From Eggerthellaceae bacterium UBA5906 (lineage in GTDB: Bacteria > Actinomycetota > Coriobacteriia > Coriobacteriales > Eggerthellaceae), in the NCBI GenBank assembly GCA_002431805.1, contig DJEE01000093.1, positions 9,951-21,013 of the forward strand: a stretch of DNA of 11,063 nt. Reading direction: 5' to 3'. The notes beneath the pieces were generated by a model. That model was not told where the DNA came from and ran no database searches. It worked only from the letters and a program-made list of their open reading frames with translations. Of this stretch, positions 1 to 7,539 are shown in pieces (positions within the stretch are counted from its first letter, which is position 1; every line of letters starts with the position of its first letter). Both the position numbers and the translations under genes were made by a program.

Positions 1-3000
1 GTCGGTGTAGGTAACCACCGGCGCATCGAAACCCATCTCCAAATCGGTATACGCCTCAGCGGTAGTACCTTCGTACGCCTGAATGAATTCTTTATCGGCA
101 ACCGGTCCGCCCGGCTCGTAGCCCGACAAGTCCTCCTTCTGCATGAAGTAGTCCACTTCGTACGTCGTCAGCGTCGGTGCGGCGTTCACGCTCACCTGCA
201 CCGTTGCCGTAGTATGCCCGTCAGGGTTCACGCCTTTCGGGAAAGTGAGCGTGCCCGTCAAGGTAAATGTTTGCGCGTGCGTGAGGTATGGGTCGTATTC
301 GGGATTAGACGAGTTTGCGTCCCAAGAAACCTCAGCCTGGCCCGTCGCGCCATCGGCAAGCGTATAGCCCACGGTCCGTGGCAGCGTCATGTCGGCGATC
401 TCCGTGTCCCATGCCACGTCCGACACCGCCGGAACCGCATCGAGCGAGGCAACCTTCACGCGGTTTTCCGTGTCTTGATAGATTGCCGTGACCACCAGCA
501 AATCGCCGTCCACATACGCGTTGGTCGCACGTGCGCCTTCAACCTTTGCGGCCAATCCGTCAGCCAACTCGCCGGAAAGCTCGGCAAGCGGGATGGTTGC
601 GACCGCCGTGTAGGCGGTTTCCCAGTCGGCGGTGTCTGTTGCTTCTGCACCATTGCTAAACCAGCGCACGTTCACCTTCGACGCATCAAGGTCGCGCACG
701 TTGCCGCGCGCCGTGTACGAGGCGCTTGCGGCACCTTCGAATTGTTGACCGGCAACCGGCATGGGAATACCCAGCGTCACCTGAGTGATGGACGCGGTGT
801 ACACCGCCTTCAGATGCACGTCCGCGGACACGGTGAACTCGAGCAGCGGGTTAGTACGGTTTTCATCGGTTACCACACCGGTTGCGGTGCCTATTTCCTC
901 CCAGTGATCGAACACGGCCCCATCGACGCTGCTGTGACCAGCAGTGTTCGTCGACACGTATGCCGTGCCGCCATCCGAGCACGCAAACGTCTGGGTAAGC
1001 GCGGCAGCTTGCTCGCCGTTCACCCAGTGTTCAACCGTAACGGTATGGTCCTGCGCGGCAGGGCCTTCACCTGTTGCAAGCTCGCACGAAACCGTGTACG
1101 CGTACCCGTCCGTCGAGCGCGTAAGCTGCGCGGATGCGCCATTGACCGTAGCATTCGCGTCTTGCGGCACGCTCGCACCACCCGGAACCCTAAATTCACC
1201 GATGGACACCGCGTACGTTTTGCCCGCTTCAGCGCGCTGCGCAACTTGTCCGGTGGCGGCGTCCCTCCACGTGATAAGCTCCTTCGGCACATCGAACGAC
1301 TGCCCCGCTACCTCGACCTTCGCCGATTGCGCAAGCAGTTTGCCCGCCACCGGCGCGTCGACGCTCACCGCGAACGTAGACGCCACGGGCACGTCGTCGT
1401 ACACCGCCTCAAGCGACACATCGCCTCGTGGCATGGCGAACGCAAGGAGGGGCTCCCGTTCCTGATCGGGGCCGAGCGTGATGCCCTGCGCCTTCCACTG
1501 CTTGAACGTTTTGGCCTCAAGCACGTTGGGCTCCACGTACACCGTTTGGCCAACCTTCGCGCTGGTGATTTGTTGCCCATACATATCATACGCAGCGCCA
1601 TTGGTCACATGCAACGCGTACTCGGACACGGGGATGCTGATGGCGTAGGTATACGTTGCGGTTTCGCTGGTGATCTCGTCGCCCGCCTTCGTGCCGATAA
1701 CGTAGGTTTTAACGGTATGTTGCACGCTTTCGCCTTCGGTGCCCTCAAGGGCAATGGGGCCGTCGTAGACCATGTAGGGCGAGCCGTCCAACGAGTAGCA
1801 AATGGTTTTCGCGTCGGCATCGGCGCAGGTCAGCTCAAGCGTTTGCGCGCTGTCGTACGTGCCGGGCGCGACCGAAGCCTGCGGCGGGTCGAACGCGACC
1901 ACGGTAGCCTTGATGGTGAACGAATCCTGGCTGCTCTCCTCGATCCCGTCCGGCAGCACCAGCGTGCCCGTTACGGTATAGGTGCCCGCTTCCCTTGGGT
2001 TGTAGTCCGCCGACGTCCAACGCACGCGCAAGCTGCGCTGCTCGCCGTTGGAAAGCGTGGCGTTCACGTAACGCGGCAGATCAGCACGCTTGAGCGGCGT
2101 GCCGTACGCAACCTGAATGTCGTTGGGTTTTTCCACGCTGTCAACATGCGGCAGCGAAGTGGCGTCGAACGAGAACGTCGCACGCACCACGTGGTCGGAA
2201 ACCTTGGTGAGCACCAGGTTGTAGCCCGTAGCTTCCTTTTCGCCATCCCAGACGCTACCCGAAACGCGATCGGCAGCATAGGAGTCACCCAGGTCAAGGT
2301 CAGCCGTGGCCGTGTACACGGTTCCCCAGGCCGCCGTGTGCGACGAGCCCTCGCCCGCCGGCTGCCACGTAAGCGTGGCTGTATGCTCCTGGTACTTGTC
2401 ACCGCCAGCACTGGCGGGCGCGTCAAGCACGTAGGTCACTTGCGTAGCAAGCGGTTTGCCAGCTTCGGGCTTGTCAAATGCATCGACAACAAACTTGCCA
2501 ACAGCTTGCTTATAATGAGCTACCAGCTCAACATCATTCCACGGCATGGTAAACCGCATCGTGCGGTTTTCAAGGTCCTCGTGCACCGTCGGCATGCCGC
2601 TTTTGAATTCCCAGCGATCGAACGTCGAGTTCTCCTGCGTGCTTTCGTGTGCGCGAAGGGCCACCTCACTGCCAACGCGCGTCAGCAACACCGAGGTGGA
2701 ATCGTCGTCTTCGTTGTAGTACGTCAAGTCACGGTATTTCGAGCGGTCGTGCCCCGAGGTCAAATCAACCGCCACATGAAGCGTGCTTGGATACTCAACC
2801 TGCACGGAAACGGGCGTCGCATCGCCGCCGCCCATCACCACCTGCGTGCCCGACGCCACCACGAAGTCCTCGCCCAGGTCGACGGAAGCCTTTGCAGTGT
2901 ACTTGGTAAATTCCCGAATCACAGCGCCTGATGCTTCGCTTGTCCAGGTGATGGGCGCCGTGCCAGAGACGCCGCTGCGATCGCCTGTGGACAGGGACGA

Positions 3001-5283
3001 CCATTCGAACTGCGACGGCAACAGGTTCCCGGGTACCAGCACCGTGTTGCGCAGCACCACTTTGCTTACCTGATAGACCGGGCGCAGCAGCAGAGTGCCC
3101 TCGACGTTTGTGGGCGTATGGTATATGAACGACGTGATGCCGTCGGATTCCTTCGCCACATTCGTCGATGCATTTTCCCAGGTGGTGCCCCCGTCGGTGC
3201 TTTGCACCCAGCCGGAAACAGGATTATTCTGATATTCACTTGCCGTGGAAATGGTCATGTCGGCATCGCCTGCGCGACGCATGGTACCCGACCACGAACC
3301 CACGCCCGCGGTGCTGAATTCCTTCATCTTCAGCATGACGGTGGTAGGCGCCGGTTCAGAGCTTACCGTGATGTTGACCGAGTCGTAGCTGGTAAGCCCC
3401 GCTGCCTTGTCTTGGCCGGCCGCCGAAACCTCAAACGTTCGCGTAGACGTGAGGTCCTGCGATGTCAGCTTCTTCGTCAGCGTTACCGGTTCAGCCGATT
3501 CACCGCCATCGGCCGTGCGATAGACCTTTTTGCCGCTGGTGTTCACGAACGTGTCGGTGTATTCGAGCGTAACGTCAAGATGCTCAAGGTCGATGGAGAC
3601 GTCGGACGTAAAGGACATGGTTTTATCCTGCGCGCTTTTGATGACCTGCTCGAATGAAATAGCTGAGCTGCTGTGATCGCCGCCCGGCTCGCTCACTTTC
3701 GCCTTTGTGATGGAAAGCGTATGCAGGCCGCGCAGACCCTCGGCGCTGCGCAAGTAGAGCTTGGAGCCGCTTCGCACCACGCAGCGGGAGGAATCCGCGC
3801 ACACGAATTTCGCGATGTTTGCCTGGGCATCCGATTCGCGACTAAACGACGCGAAGGCCCACGAGTCCTTCCACGACCACGGCTTGCCGGTGGGGTACGC
3901 TACCGTGACACGCGTCGCGACGTTGGAAAGGTCGGCGCAGTCGATGCCATCGCGCACGCAAACGCCCGCATCGCCGATAACCACCTTGTCGCTTGAATCA
4001 AGGCGGATTTTGCCTGCAAGAATGGCGTAATCAGCCCCGTTGTCATTGCCGTCGATGATGGTGGTACCCGAAAAGTTCAACGTGGCATCGAAGCTCTTCG
4101 TACCCGAATACACGGCAGCATAATACGTCCCGCCTTCCACACGGCTGTTTCCCGTAATGGTGCAACTGTCGAACGAGTTATTTTCCGTGGCCGCGAAAAT
4201 GGCGCTGGCATACGTGCCTTTGTTGTTGCGCACCGTGCAATTTGTCATGCGCAGGCTGGATTGCTCGATTGCGCTCACCGCGCCGCTTGAGGACGTGCAG
4301 CCCTGAACGGTAACGTTCTTCAGCGTTGCGTCCGCGTCGCTGATCATCGATATAGCGGCGCCATAATACGCTTTGCTGCCTTCGAACGTGGCGCCAGACA
4401 CCTCAACCGTGGCATCAATCGCAGCAATGGCACCACCGCTTGTGGTAGCAACCTGCCGGCCGCTGCTATCTTGCGCAATGTTGTTGGTGAACGTGCCGCC
4501 GACGACGCTCATCGACCGCTGATTCTGGAAGAACGCACCGCCGCGCAACGCGCTGTTTCCGCTGATGGTACCGCCGTATACGATCGCATTTGCCTTGTTA
4601 ACGTACACGCCGCCGCCCATGTTGTCGGTAGCGGTGTTGTTGGAAAGCTGACCTGAGTACATGAAGAACTTCGAGTCCTTGCCCGCGTGCACGCCGCCGC
4701 CGTCGCAGTCGATGGCCTTGTTGGCGGTGATGGAGCCACCGTTGAGGAACAGGTACGTTCCGCTGCCCAAATACACGCCGCCGCCGTCCCACGAGGACTG
4801 GTTGCCCTCGATGCTGCCGCCGTTAACCCAGATGCGGTTGCCGCGGCTGGCATGGATGCCGCCTGCGCAGTTTTTGCCGTAGCCGCCGGTGATCTTGCCG
4901 CCGCCGATGCCGTCGCAGATGGTCAGCTGCGCGTCACGAGCCATGTAGATGACGCAGCCCCATCTTTTCTCTTCGGTAAGCCCGCGCGTGAGCGTGTAAC
5001 CGTTGAGGTCGAGCTTGACGCGGCGATCTTGCGAAAGCTCCCAGTAAGAATCGAGCGTGATGTTGCACCCAAGCGTGATGTTGCTGTCGGTGGAGCGCAA
5101 AAGCTGTGCCGACGAGTACACCGTTTCGGCATGAGCGCGCTGGGGCATGACGAAAGTTGCGCACAGCGCCAACGCCGCCGCAGCAAGCAGCAAACCGGCA
5201 AGCACACGCAGGCGCTGCATACGCGCATTACCTGCAGCTATGCCGGTTTTCGTGCTGTGGTCGGAAAACGTTGCGCAGCGCAT
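1..5283 (-). CDS. Large secreted modular surface protein (beta-helix adhesin with InlB-B-like/Ig-like stalk), C-terminus outside window
   Basis: The frame is open from ATG at 5283 to the window edge (1761 codons, no stop). The start is chosen for the GAAGG six bases upstream; an internal ATG at 5220 (codon 22) lacks such a site. Residues 22-52 form a signal peptide (basic MQRLR, Leu/Ala core, AHA before Glu53). Residues 53 to about 525 look like a right-handed parallel beta-helix: LDLNGYTL near 91, then rungs of about 30 residues with GGGVY, GGGVH and GGAFF turns and repeated GG-(S/T)-I-x-x-N. The stalk has three InlB-B-like repeats (about 822-926, 1215-1296, 1413-1493, each with F-x-x-W and ending in AHY or AVY), two Big_4-like Ig domains (about 1049-1128, 1616-1702), a chitobiase-C-like domain (about 1133-1210) and four copies of an unrecognised module. 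It is probably an adhesin exported by Sec. The anchor cannot be seen. Fold class is fairly sure; ligand is unknown. Confidence 0.88.
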   Translation of the reverse strand, partial: MRCATFSDHSTKTGIAAGNARMQRLRVLAGLLLAAAALALCATFVMPQRAHAETVYSSAQLLRSTDSNITLGCNITLDSYWELSQDRRVKLDLNGYTLTRGLTEEKRWGCVIYMARDAQLTICDGIGGGKITGGYGKNCAGGIHASRGNRIWVNGGSIEGNQSSWDGGGVYLGSGTYLFLNGGSITANKAIDCDGGGVHAGKDSKFFMYSGQLSNNTATDNMGGGVYVNKANAIVYGGTISGNSALRGGAFFQNQRSMSVVGGTFTNNIAQDSSGRQVATTSGGAIAAIDATVEVSGATFEGSKAYYGAAISMISDADATLKNVTVQGCTSSSGAVSAIEQSSLRMTNCTVRNNKGTYASAIFAATENNSFDSCTITGNSRVEGGTYYAAVYSGTKSFDATLNFSGTTIIDGNDNGADYAILAGKIRLDSSDKVVIGDAGVCVRDGIDCADLSNVATRVTVAYPTGKPWSWKDSWAFASFSRESDAQANIAKFVCADSSRCVVRSGSKLYLRSAEGLRGLHTLSITKAKVSEPGGDHSSSAISFEQVIKSAQDKTMSFTSDVSIDLEHLDVTLEYTDTFVNTSGKKVYRTADGGESAEPVTLTKKLTSQDLTSTRTFEVSAAGQDKAAGLTSYDSVNITVSSEPAPTTVMLKMKEFSTAGVGSWSGTMRRAGDADMTISTASEYQNNPVSGWVQSTDGGTTWENASTNVAKESDGITSFIYHTPTNVEGTLLLRPVYQVSKVVLRNTVLVPGNLLPSQFEWSSLSTGDRSGVSGTAPITWTSEASGAVIREFTKYTAKASVDLGEDFVVASGTQVVMGGGDATPVSVQVEYPSTLHVAVDLTSGHDRSKYRDLTYYNEDDDSTSVLLTRVGSEVALRAHESTQENSTFDRWEFKSGMPTVHEDLENRTMRFTMPWNDVELVAHYKQAVGKFVVDAFDKPEAGKPLATQVTYVLDAPASAGGDKYQEHTATLTWQPAGEGSSHTAAWGTVYTATADLDLGDSYAADRVSGSVWDGEKEATGYNLVLTKVSDHVVRATFSFDATSLPHVDSVEKPNDIQVAYGTPLKRADLPRYVNATLSNGEQRSLRVRWTSADYNPREAGTYTVTGTLVLPDGIEESSQDSFTIKATVVAFDPPQASVAPGTYDSAQTLELTCADADAKTICYSLDGSPYMVYDGPIALEGTEGESVQHTVKTYVIGTKAGDEITSETATYTYAISIPVSEYALHVTNGAAYDMYGQQITSAKVGQTVYVEPNVLEAKTFKQWKAQGITLGPDQEREPLLAFAMPRGDVSLEAVYDDVPVASTFAVSVDAPVAGKLLAQSAKVEVAGQSFDVPKELITWRDAATGQVAQRAEAGKTYAVSIGEFRVPGGASVPQDANATVNGASAQLTRSTDGYAYTVSCELATGEGPAAQDHTVTVEHWVNGEQAAALTQTFACSDGGTAYVSTNTAGHSSVDGAVFDHWEEIGTATGVVTDENRTNPLLEFTVSADVHLKAVYTASITQVTLGIPMPVAGQQFEGAASASYTARGNVRDLDASKVNVRWFSNGAEATDTADWETAYTAVATIPLAELSGELADGLAAKVEGARATNAYVDGDLLVVTAIYQDTENRVKVASLDAVPAVSDVAWDTEIADMTLPRTVGYTLADGATGQAEVSWDANSSNPEYDPYLTHAQTFTLTGTLTFPKGVNPDGHTTATVQVSVNAAPTLTTYEVDYFMQKEDLSGYEPGGPVADKEFIQAYEGTTAEAYTDLEMGFDAPVVTYTD
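478..3060 (-). repeat. Four diverged copies of an unrecognised ~80-110-residue module inside the surface protein
   Basis: Copies lie at residues about 742-817 (A), 931-1045 (B), 1302-1400 (C) and 1502-1602 (D). B, C and D each open with a beta-like stretch and the pattern P-x-AG-x-x (EAGKPL, VAGKLL, VAGQQF). A Trp in a T/R-W context follows, then an A-x-G/A-x-x-YTA-type strand and a run ending in L. Copy A has PGNLL in place of the AG turn and is the weakest match. Copies B-D follow InlB-B-like repeats, so InlB-like repeat plus module forms a two-part stalk unit repeated about three times. The copies are too diverged at DNA level to be recent duplications. I do not recognise the family; it may be a divergent Ig-like fold. 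Confidence 0.5.
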
Positions 5284-5302
5284 AGGGGGCCTTCTTTCGA
5301 AA

Positions 5303-5350
5303 CGATACTTCAAGATACGAAAATTCTAGCGTATCGCACGTATCAAAACC
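5303..5350 (-). promoter_or_regulatory. Putative promoter and operator of the surface-protein gene
   Basis: Read on the minus strand, TAGAAT (5328-5323) matches five of six bases of a -10 box, about 40 bases upstream of the ATG at 5283. No good -35 sits at 17 bases; a TTGAAT further upstream pairs better with TACGCT at 18 bases. Around the -10 are four half-sites: CGATAC at 5303-5308, GATACG at 5314-5319, CGTATC at 5330-5335 and CGTATC at 5339-5344. The middle pair forms a 6-bp inverted repeat with a 10-base spacer that contains the -10. This placement suits a repressor, but the binding protein is unknown. Confidence 0.4.
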
Positions 5351-5520
5351 GATTCAAAACAAGTCGTTTAGCCAGTTCATGCAAGCGGACGATTACGGAC
5401 GGGCTGATGCAGGGTTCGTTCGTAAAAACCGGGGCTGCAATGCTGGTTTTGCACTGCGGAACACAACGAAGTCTTCGCTATTCTCCATAAATTCAACGCT
5501 TACGAAATGGTAACGGTTTC

Positions 5521-5610
5521 TGCTAGGCTAGAGACAATTAGTGGTAGTCAGTAGCGCCCAAGCGGGGCTGCAAAGGATGAAAGCTTCCTTTGCAGCCCCG
5601 CTTTTTGTTT
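5521..5610 (+). ncRNA. Candidate short transcript ending in an orphan terminator
   Basis: An extended -10-like TGCTAGGCT lies at 5521-5529, with only a weak TTACGA at about the right -35 distance. Initiation there would give an RNA of roughly 70 to 75 bases ending in the strong hairpin at 5560-5603 and its T-run. No plausible plus-strand coding sequence lies between the divergent surface gene and this terminator. It could therefore be a free small RNA or a premature-termination product of the efflux-gene leader. The promoter call is the weak part. Confidence 0.3.
5560..5610 (+). terminator. Strong Rho-independent terminator with no obvious upstream gene
   Basis: A perfect 18-bp stem (5560-5577 paired with 5586-5603, containing GCGGGGCTGCAAAGG) has an 8-base loop and is followed on the plus strand by TTTTTGTTT. 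On the minus strand the flank is TTGGGCGC, so termination should be directional. The surface gene reads away from it, so what it stops is unclear. Confidence 0.8.
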
Positions 5611-5654
5611 GCGGCGAAAAGGCCCGGGCCGCGGTGGTTCGGCAGAAGGGCGTC

Positions 5655-5744
5655 CGTGAACGGGGGGACGGAGGTGGTATTCAGGGCAAGGCTTGCATTT
5701 CCCGAAGTCTTATCCTGAACACCCGCTCCGTCCCCCCGTTCACG
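5655..5744. repeat. 90-bp near-palindrome with perfect 19-bp arms
   Basis: The arm CGTGAACGGGGGGACGGAG (5655-5673) is repeated exactly in inverted orientation at 5726-5744. Pairing continues inward with small bulges (about 5674-5686 with 5713-5724), leaving a loop of about 26 bases that itself contains GCAAG-G-CTTGC. There is no T-run on either side, so it is not a standard terminator. It may be a repetitive extragenic palindrome, a small MITE-like element or an RNA hairpin in the 5' region of the efflux gene. No clear target-site duplication is visible. Confidence 0.6.
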
Positions 5745-5823
5745 CGGGCGATGCCCACTTGCCCCACGTGAGCGATACCCCCGCTTACCGCAGGCAGGCG
5801 CTGCTGCAAGACATTGGAAAGGA

Positions 5824-5853
5824 ATGCACGGAACACAGTATGCAAGGTTTTGA
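5824..5853 (+). CDS. Possible 9-codon leader ORF overlapping the efflux-gene start
   Basis: ATG at 5824 opens nine codons (MHGTQYARF) and stops with TGA at 5851-5853. It overlaps the transporter's ATG at 5840 in another frame. The purine tract GGAAAGGA (5816-5823) sits directly before this ATG and about 16 bases before the transporter ATG, so the best ribosome-binding signal fits the short ORF at least as well as the main gene. This could mean translational coupling. It could also be chance. Confidence 0.25.
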   Translation: MHGTQYARF

Positions 5854-7309
5854 TCCCCATAAGGCACGCGTTGAGGTGCCGAACCCCTATTTGACCATGA
5901 TGGGCCTGTATTTAGGCGGCTTCACGGGCATGTTCAGCGAAACCAGCCTGAACATCGCCCTGCCGCAGTTGACGGAGGCGTTCGGCGTCGACGTCGCGGT
6001 CATGCAATGGGTCGTCATCGGATATATGCTGGTCATCGGCGTGGTCTTGCCGCTTGCCAGCCTGCTTATGAAATGGTTCAGCGTTCGCAAGCTCACCATG
6101 TTCGCGCTCGGCGCGTTCTTCGTGGGCTCGCTTGTCAGCGGCCTCGCCCCGTCGTTTGGGGTCATGCTCGCCGGCCGTCTTATCCAGGGCGTCGGCACGG
6201 GCCTGATCCTGCCCATGATGTTCGCCGTGGTGCTCGAGGTGTTCCCGCCGGTGGGCATCGGCAAGGCCATGGGACTCACGGCGCTCATCATCATGTTCGC
6301 GCCCGCCATCGGCCCCACCTTGTCGGGCATCATCCTGGGCGCGCTCAGCTGGCGCTTCATCTTCTTCACGTTTGCCGTGGTGCTGGCCGTGGCCATGGTG
6401 TTCGCGGCGAAGTTCCTGGTCAACCCTTACAAGCTCACCCGTCCGCATGTGGACGTGCTGTCCTGCGTGCTGTCCGCCCTGGGCTTTGGCGGCGTGGTGC
6501 TGGGCGCCGGTCTTGCCAGCCTGTACGGCTGGACCAGCGTCGAGGTCATCGGCGCGCTGGTCATCGGCTTGGTGTGCCTGGCGGTGTACGTGTACCGTCA
6601 GCTGCATATGGAAACGCCCGTCCTTGACATGCGCGTGTTCTCCCTGCAGGGCTTCCGCGTGGGCGTGACGCTTGTCATGCTCAACTTCGGCATCACGCTG
6701 TCGGCCATGTACCTGCTGCCGCAGTACATCCAAAGCGGCATGCTGCTGCCCGTTGCCATGGCCGGCATCCTCATGCTGCCCGGCGGCGTGGTGAACTGCA
6801 TCGTGTCGGTGATTGCCGGCGGCCTGTACGACCGCATCGGCGCTCGCATCCCGGCGCGCGCGGGCTTCGCGCTGTCCATCGTGGGCGCGGTCATGTTCCT
6901 GATGGCCTCTCCCGATTCGCCCGTGGCGTACGTGATCGCCGCGCATATCATCCTCATGATCGGCGTGCCGCTGGCCATGTCGCCGAGCCAAACGAGCGCG
7001 CTCAACTCGCTGCCGCACCGCATGAACGCCGACGGCTCCACCATGATGAACACGCTGCAGCAGGTGCTTGGTGCCATTGCCACCGCCGTGTCCACCAGCT
7101 TGCTTGGCATGGGCCAGGCTGCAAGCGCCGAGGGCGGCGCCGTGGCGTTCACCAACGGCGTGCACTGGGGCTTTATGTTCACGCTGGTGCTGGCCGTGGC
7201 CGCTCTGGCGGTATCCATGCTGCTGAAGAAGCGCAGCTATGCCGACGAAGATACGCCTGAGGGTGCCGCACATGAGGAAGGCGTGAAGGCTGCTGCCGAG
7301 AACTGCTAG
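5840..7309 (+). CDS. DHA2-family multidrug efflux MFS transporter (LmrB/EmrB-like, 14 TM)
   Basis: This 489-residue inner-membrane protein probably exports drugs or toxic small molecules in exchange for protons. About fourteen hydrophobic segments are visible. TM1 carries SETSLNIALPQL near residue 33, the DHA2 D-x-x-x-V-N-V-A-L-P element with Glu in place of the usual Asp. R-L-I-Q-G-V-G-T-G lies near 113. The antiporter signature A-P-A-I-G-P-T-L-S-G with following W-R-F is near 155-172. The C-terminal tail is charged. Length fits the family (about 470-510). ATG 5840 is preferred because the alignable family part begins soon after it. In-frame GTG 5768 and TTG 5693 lack ribosome sites, and the latter starts inside the 5655-5744 palindrome. 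The ribosome site of ATG 5840 is weak. It is monocistronic and converges on the B3/B4 gene. Substrate cannot be told from sequence. Confidence 0.9.
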   Translation: MQGFDPHKARVEVPNPYLTMMGLYLGGFTGMFSETSLNIALPQLTEAFGVDVAVMQWVVIGYMLVIGVVLPLASLLMKWFSVRKLTMFALGAFFVGSLVSGLAPSFGVMLAGRLIQGVGTGLILPMMFAVVLEVFPPVGIGKAMGLTALIIMFAPAIGPTLSGIILGALSWRFIFFTFAVVLAVAMVFAAKFLVNPYKLTRPHVDVLSCVLSALGFGGVVLGAGLASLYGWTSVEVIGALVIGLVCLAVYVYRQLHMETPVLDMRVFSLQGFRVGVTLVMLNFGITLSAMYLLPQYIQSGMLLPVAMAGILMLPGGVVNCIVSVIAGGLYDRIGARIPARAGFALSIVGAVMFLMASPDSPVAYVIAAHIILMIGVPLAMSPSQTSALNSLPHRMNADGSTMMNTLQQVLGAIATAVSTSLLGMGQAASAEGGAVAFTNGVHWGFMFTLVLAVAALAVSMLLKKRSYADEDTPEGAAHEEGVKAAAENC

Positions 7310-7367
7310 GCAAATGCTTTCCGAAGCCGCTTTTGAAGCTACCTGCTGAGGTTGCTTCCTGGTAGAT

Positions 7368-7406
7368 AAATACCCTGGTGAGGTTTATTCCTCACCAGGG
7401 TATTTT
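7368..7406. terminator. Rho-independent terminator between convergent genes (probably bidirectional)
   Basis: Perfect 16-bp stem AAATACCCTGGTGAGG (7368-7383) with its complement at 7390-7405 and loop TTTATT. The stem ends in A/T on both sides, giving a T-run on each strand. It lies 58 bases after the efflux gene stop and on the far side of the minus-strand B3/B4 gene stop (7540), so it can serve both. A weaker hairpin (TGTGCA 7445-7450 with TGCACA 7456-7461) lies between it and the B3/B4 gene. Confidence 0.85.
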
Positions 7407-7539
7407 GTGTCTTGGAACGATTTAAATATGAGCGAATTGCTCATTGTGCAGAAAATGCACAGTTTTGAGGCGTTGTTTGGTTCTGCGAGGCACGTGTCCT
7501 CGAGCGGTCACCGATTTACACCGGTCCTACGATATGCCC

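Noticed and set aside
214..2931. A 905-codon open frame on the plus strand, antisense to the surface-protein gene.
   Set aside because: The predicted product is dominated by Arg, His and Gly with no recognisable domain and no ribosome site. It mirrors the codon structure of the GC-rich gene on the other strand.
4687..5490. A 267-codon plus-strand frame running out of the adhesin's beta-helix region into its promoter region.
   Set aside because: Mostly antisense to the beta-helix repeats; the part beyond 5283 has no ribosome site and no domain.
5407..5490. A 27-codon plus-strand ORF before the orphan terminator.
   Set aside because: No Shine-Dalgarno sequence and no coding bias. Too weak to explain the terminator.
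5912..7273. A 453-codon minus-strand frame and several shorter frames across the MFS gene.
   Set aside because: His/Ala/Gln-rich shadow of a strongly supported membrane-protein gene; no family match or start signal.
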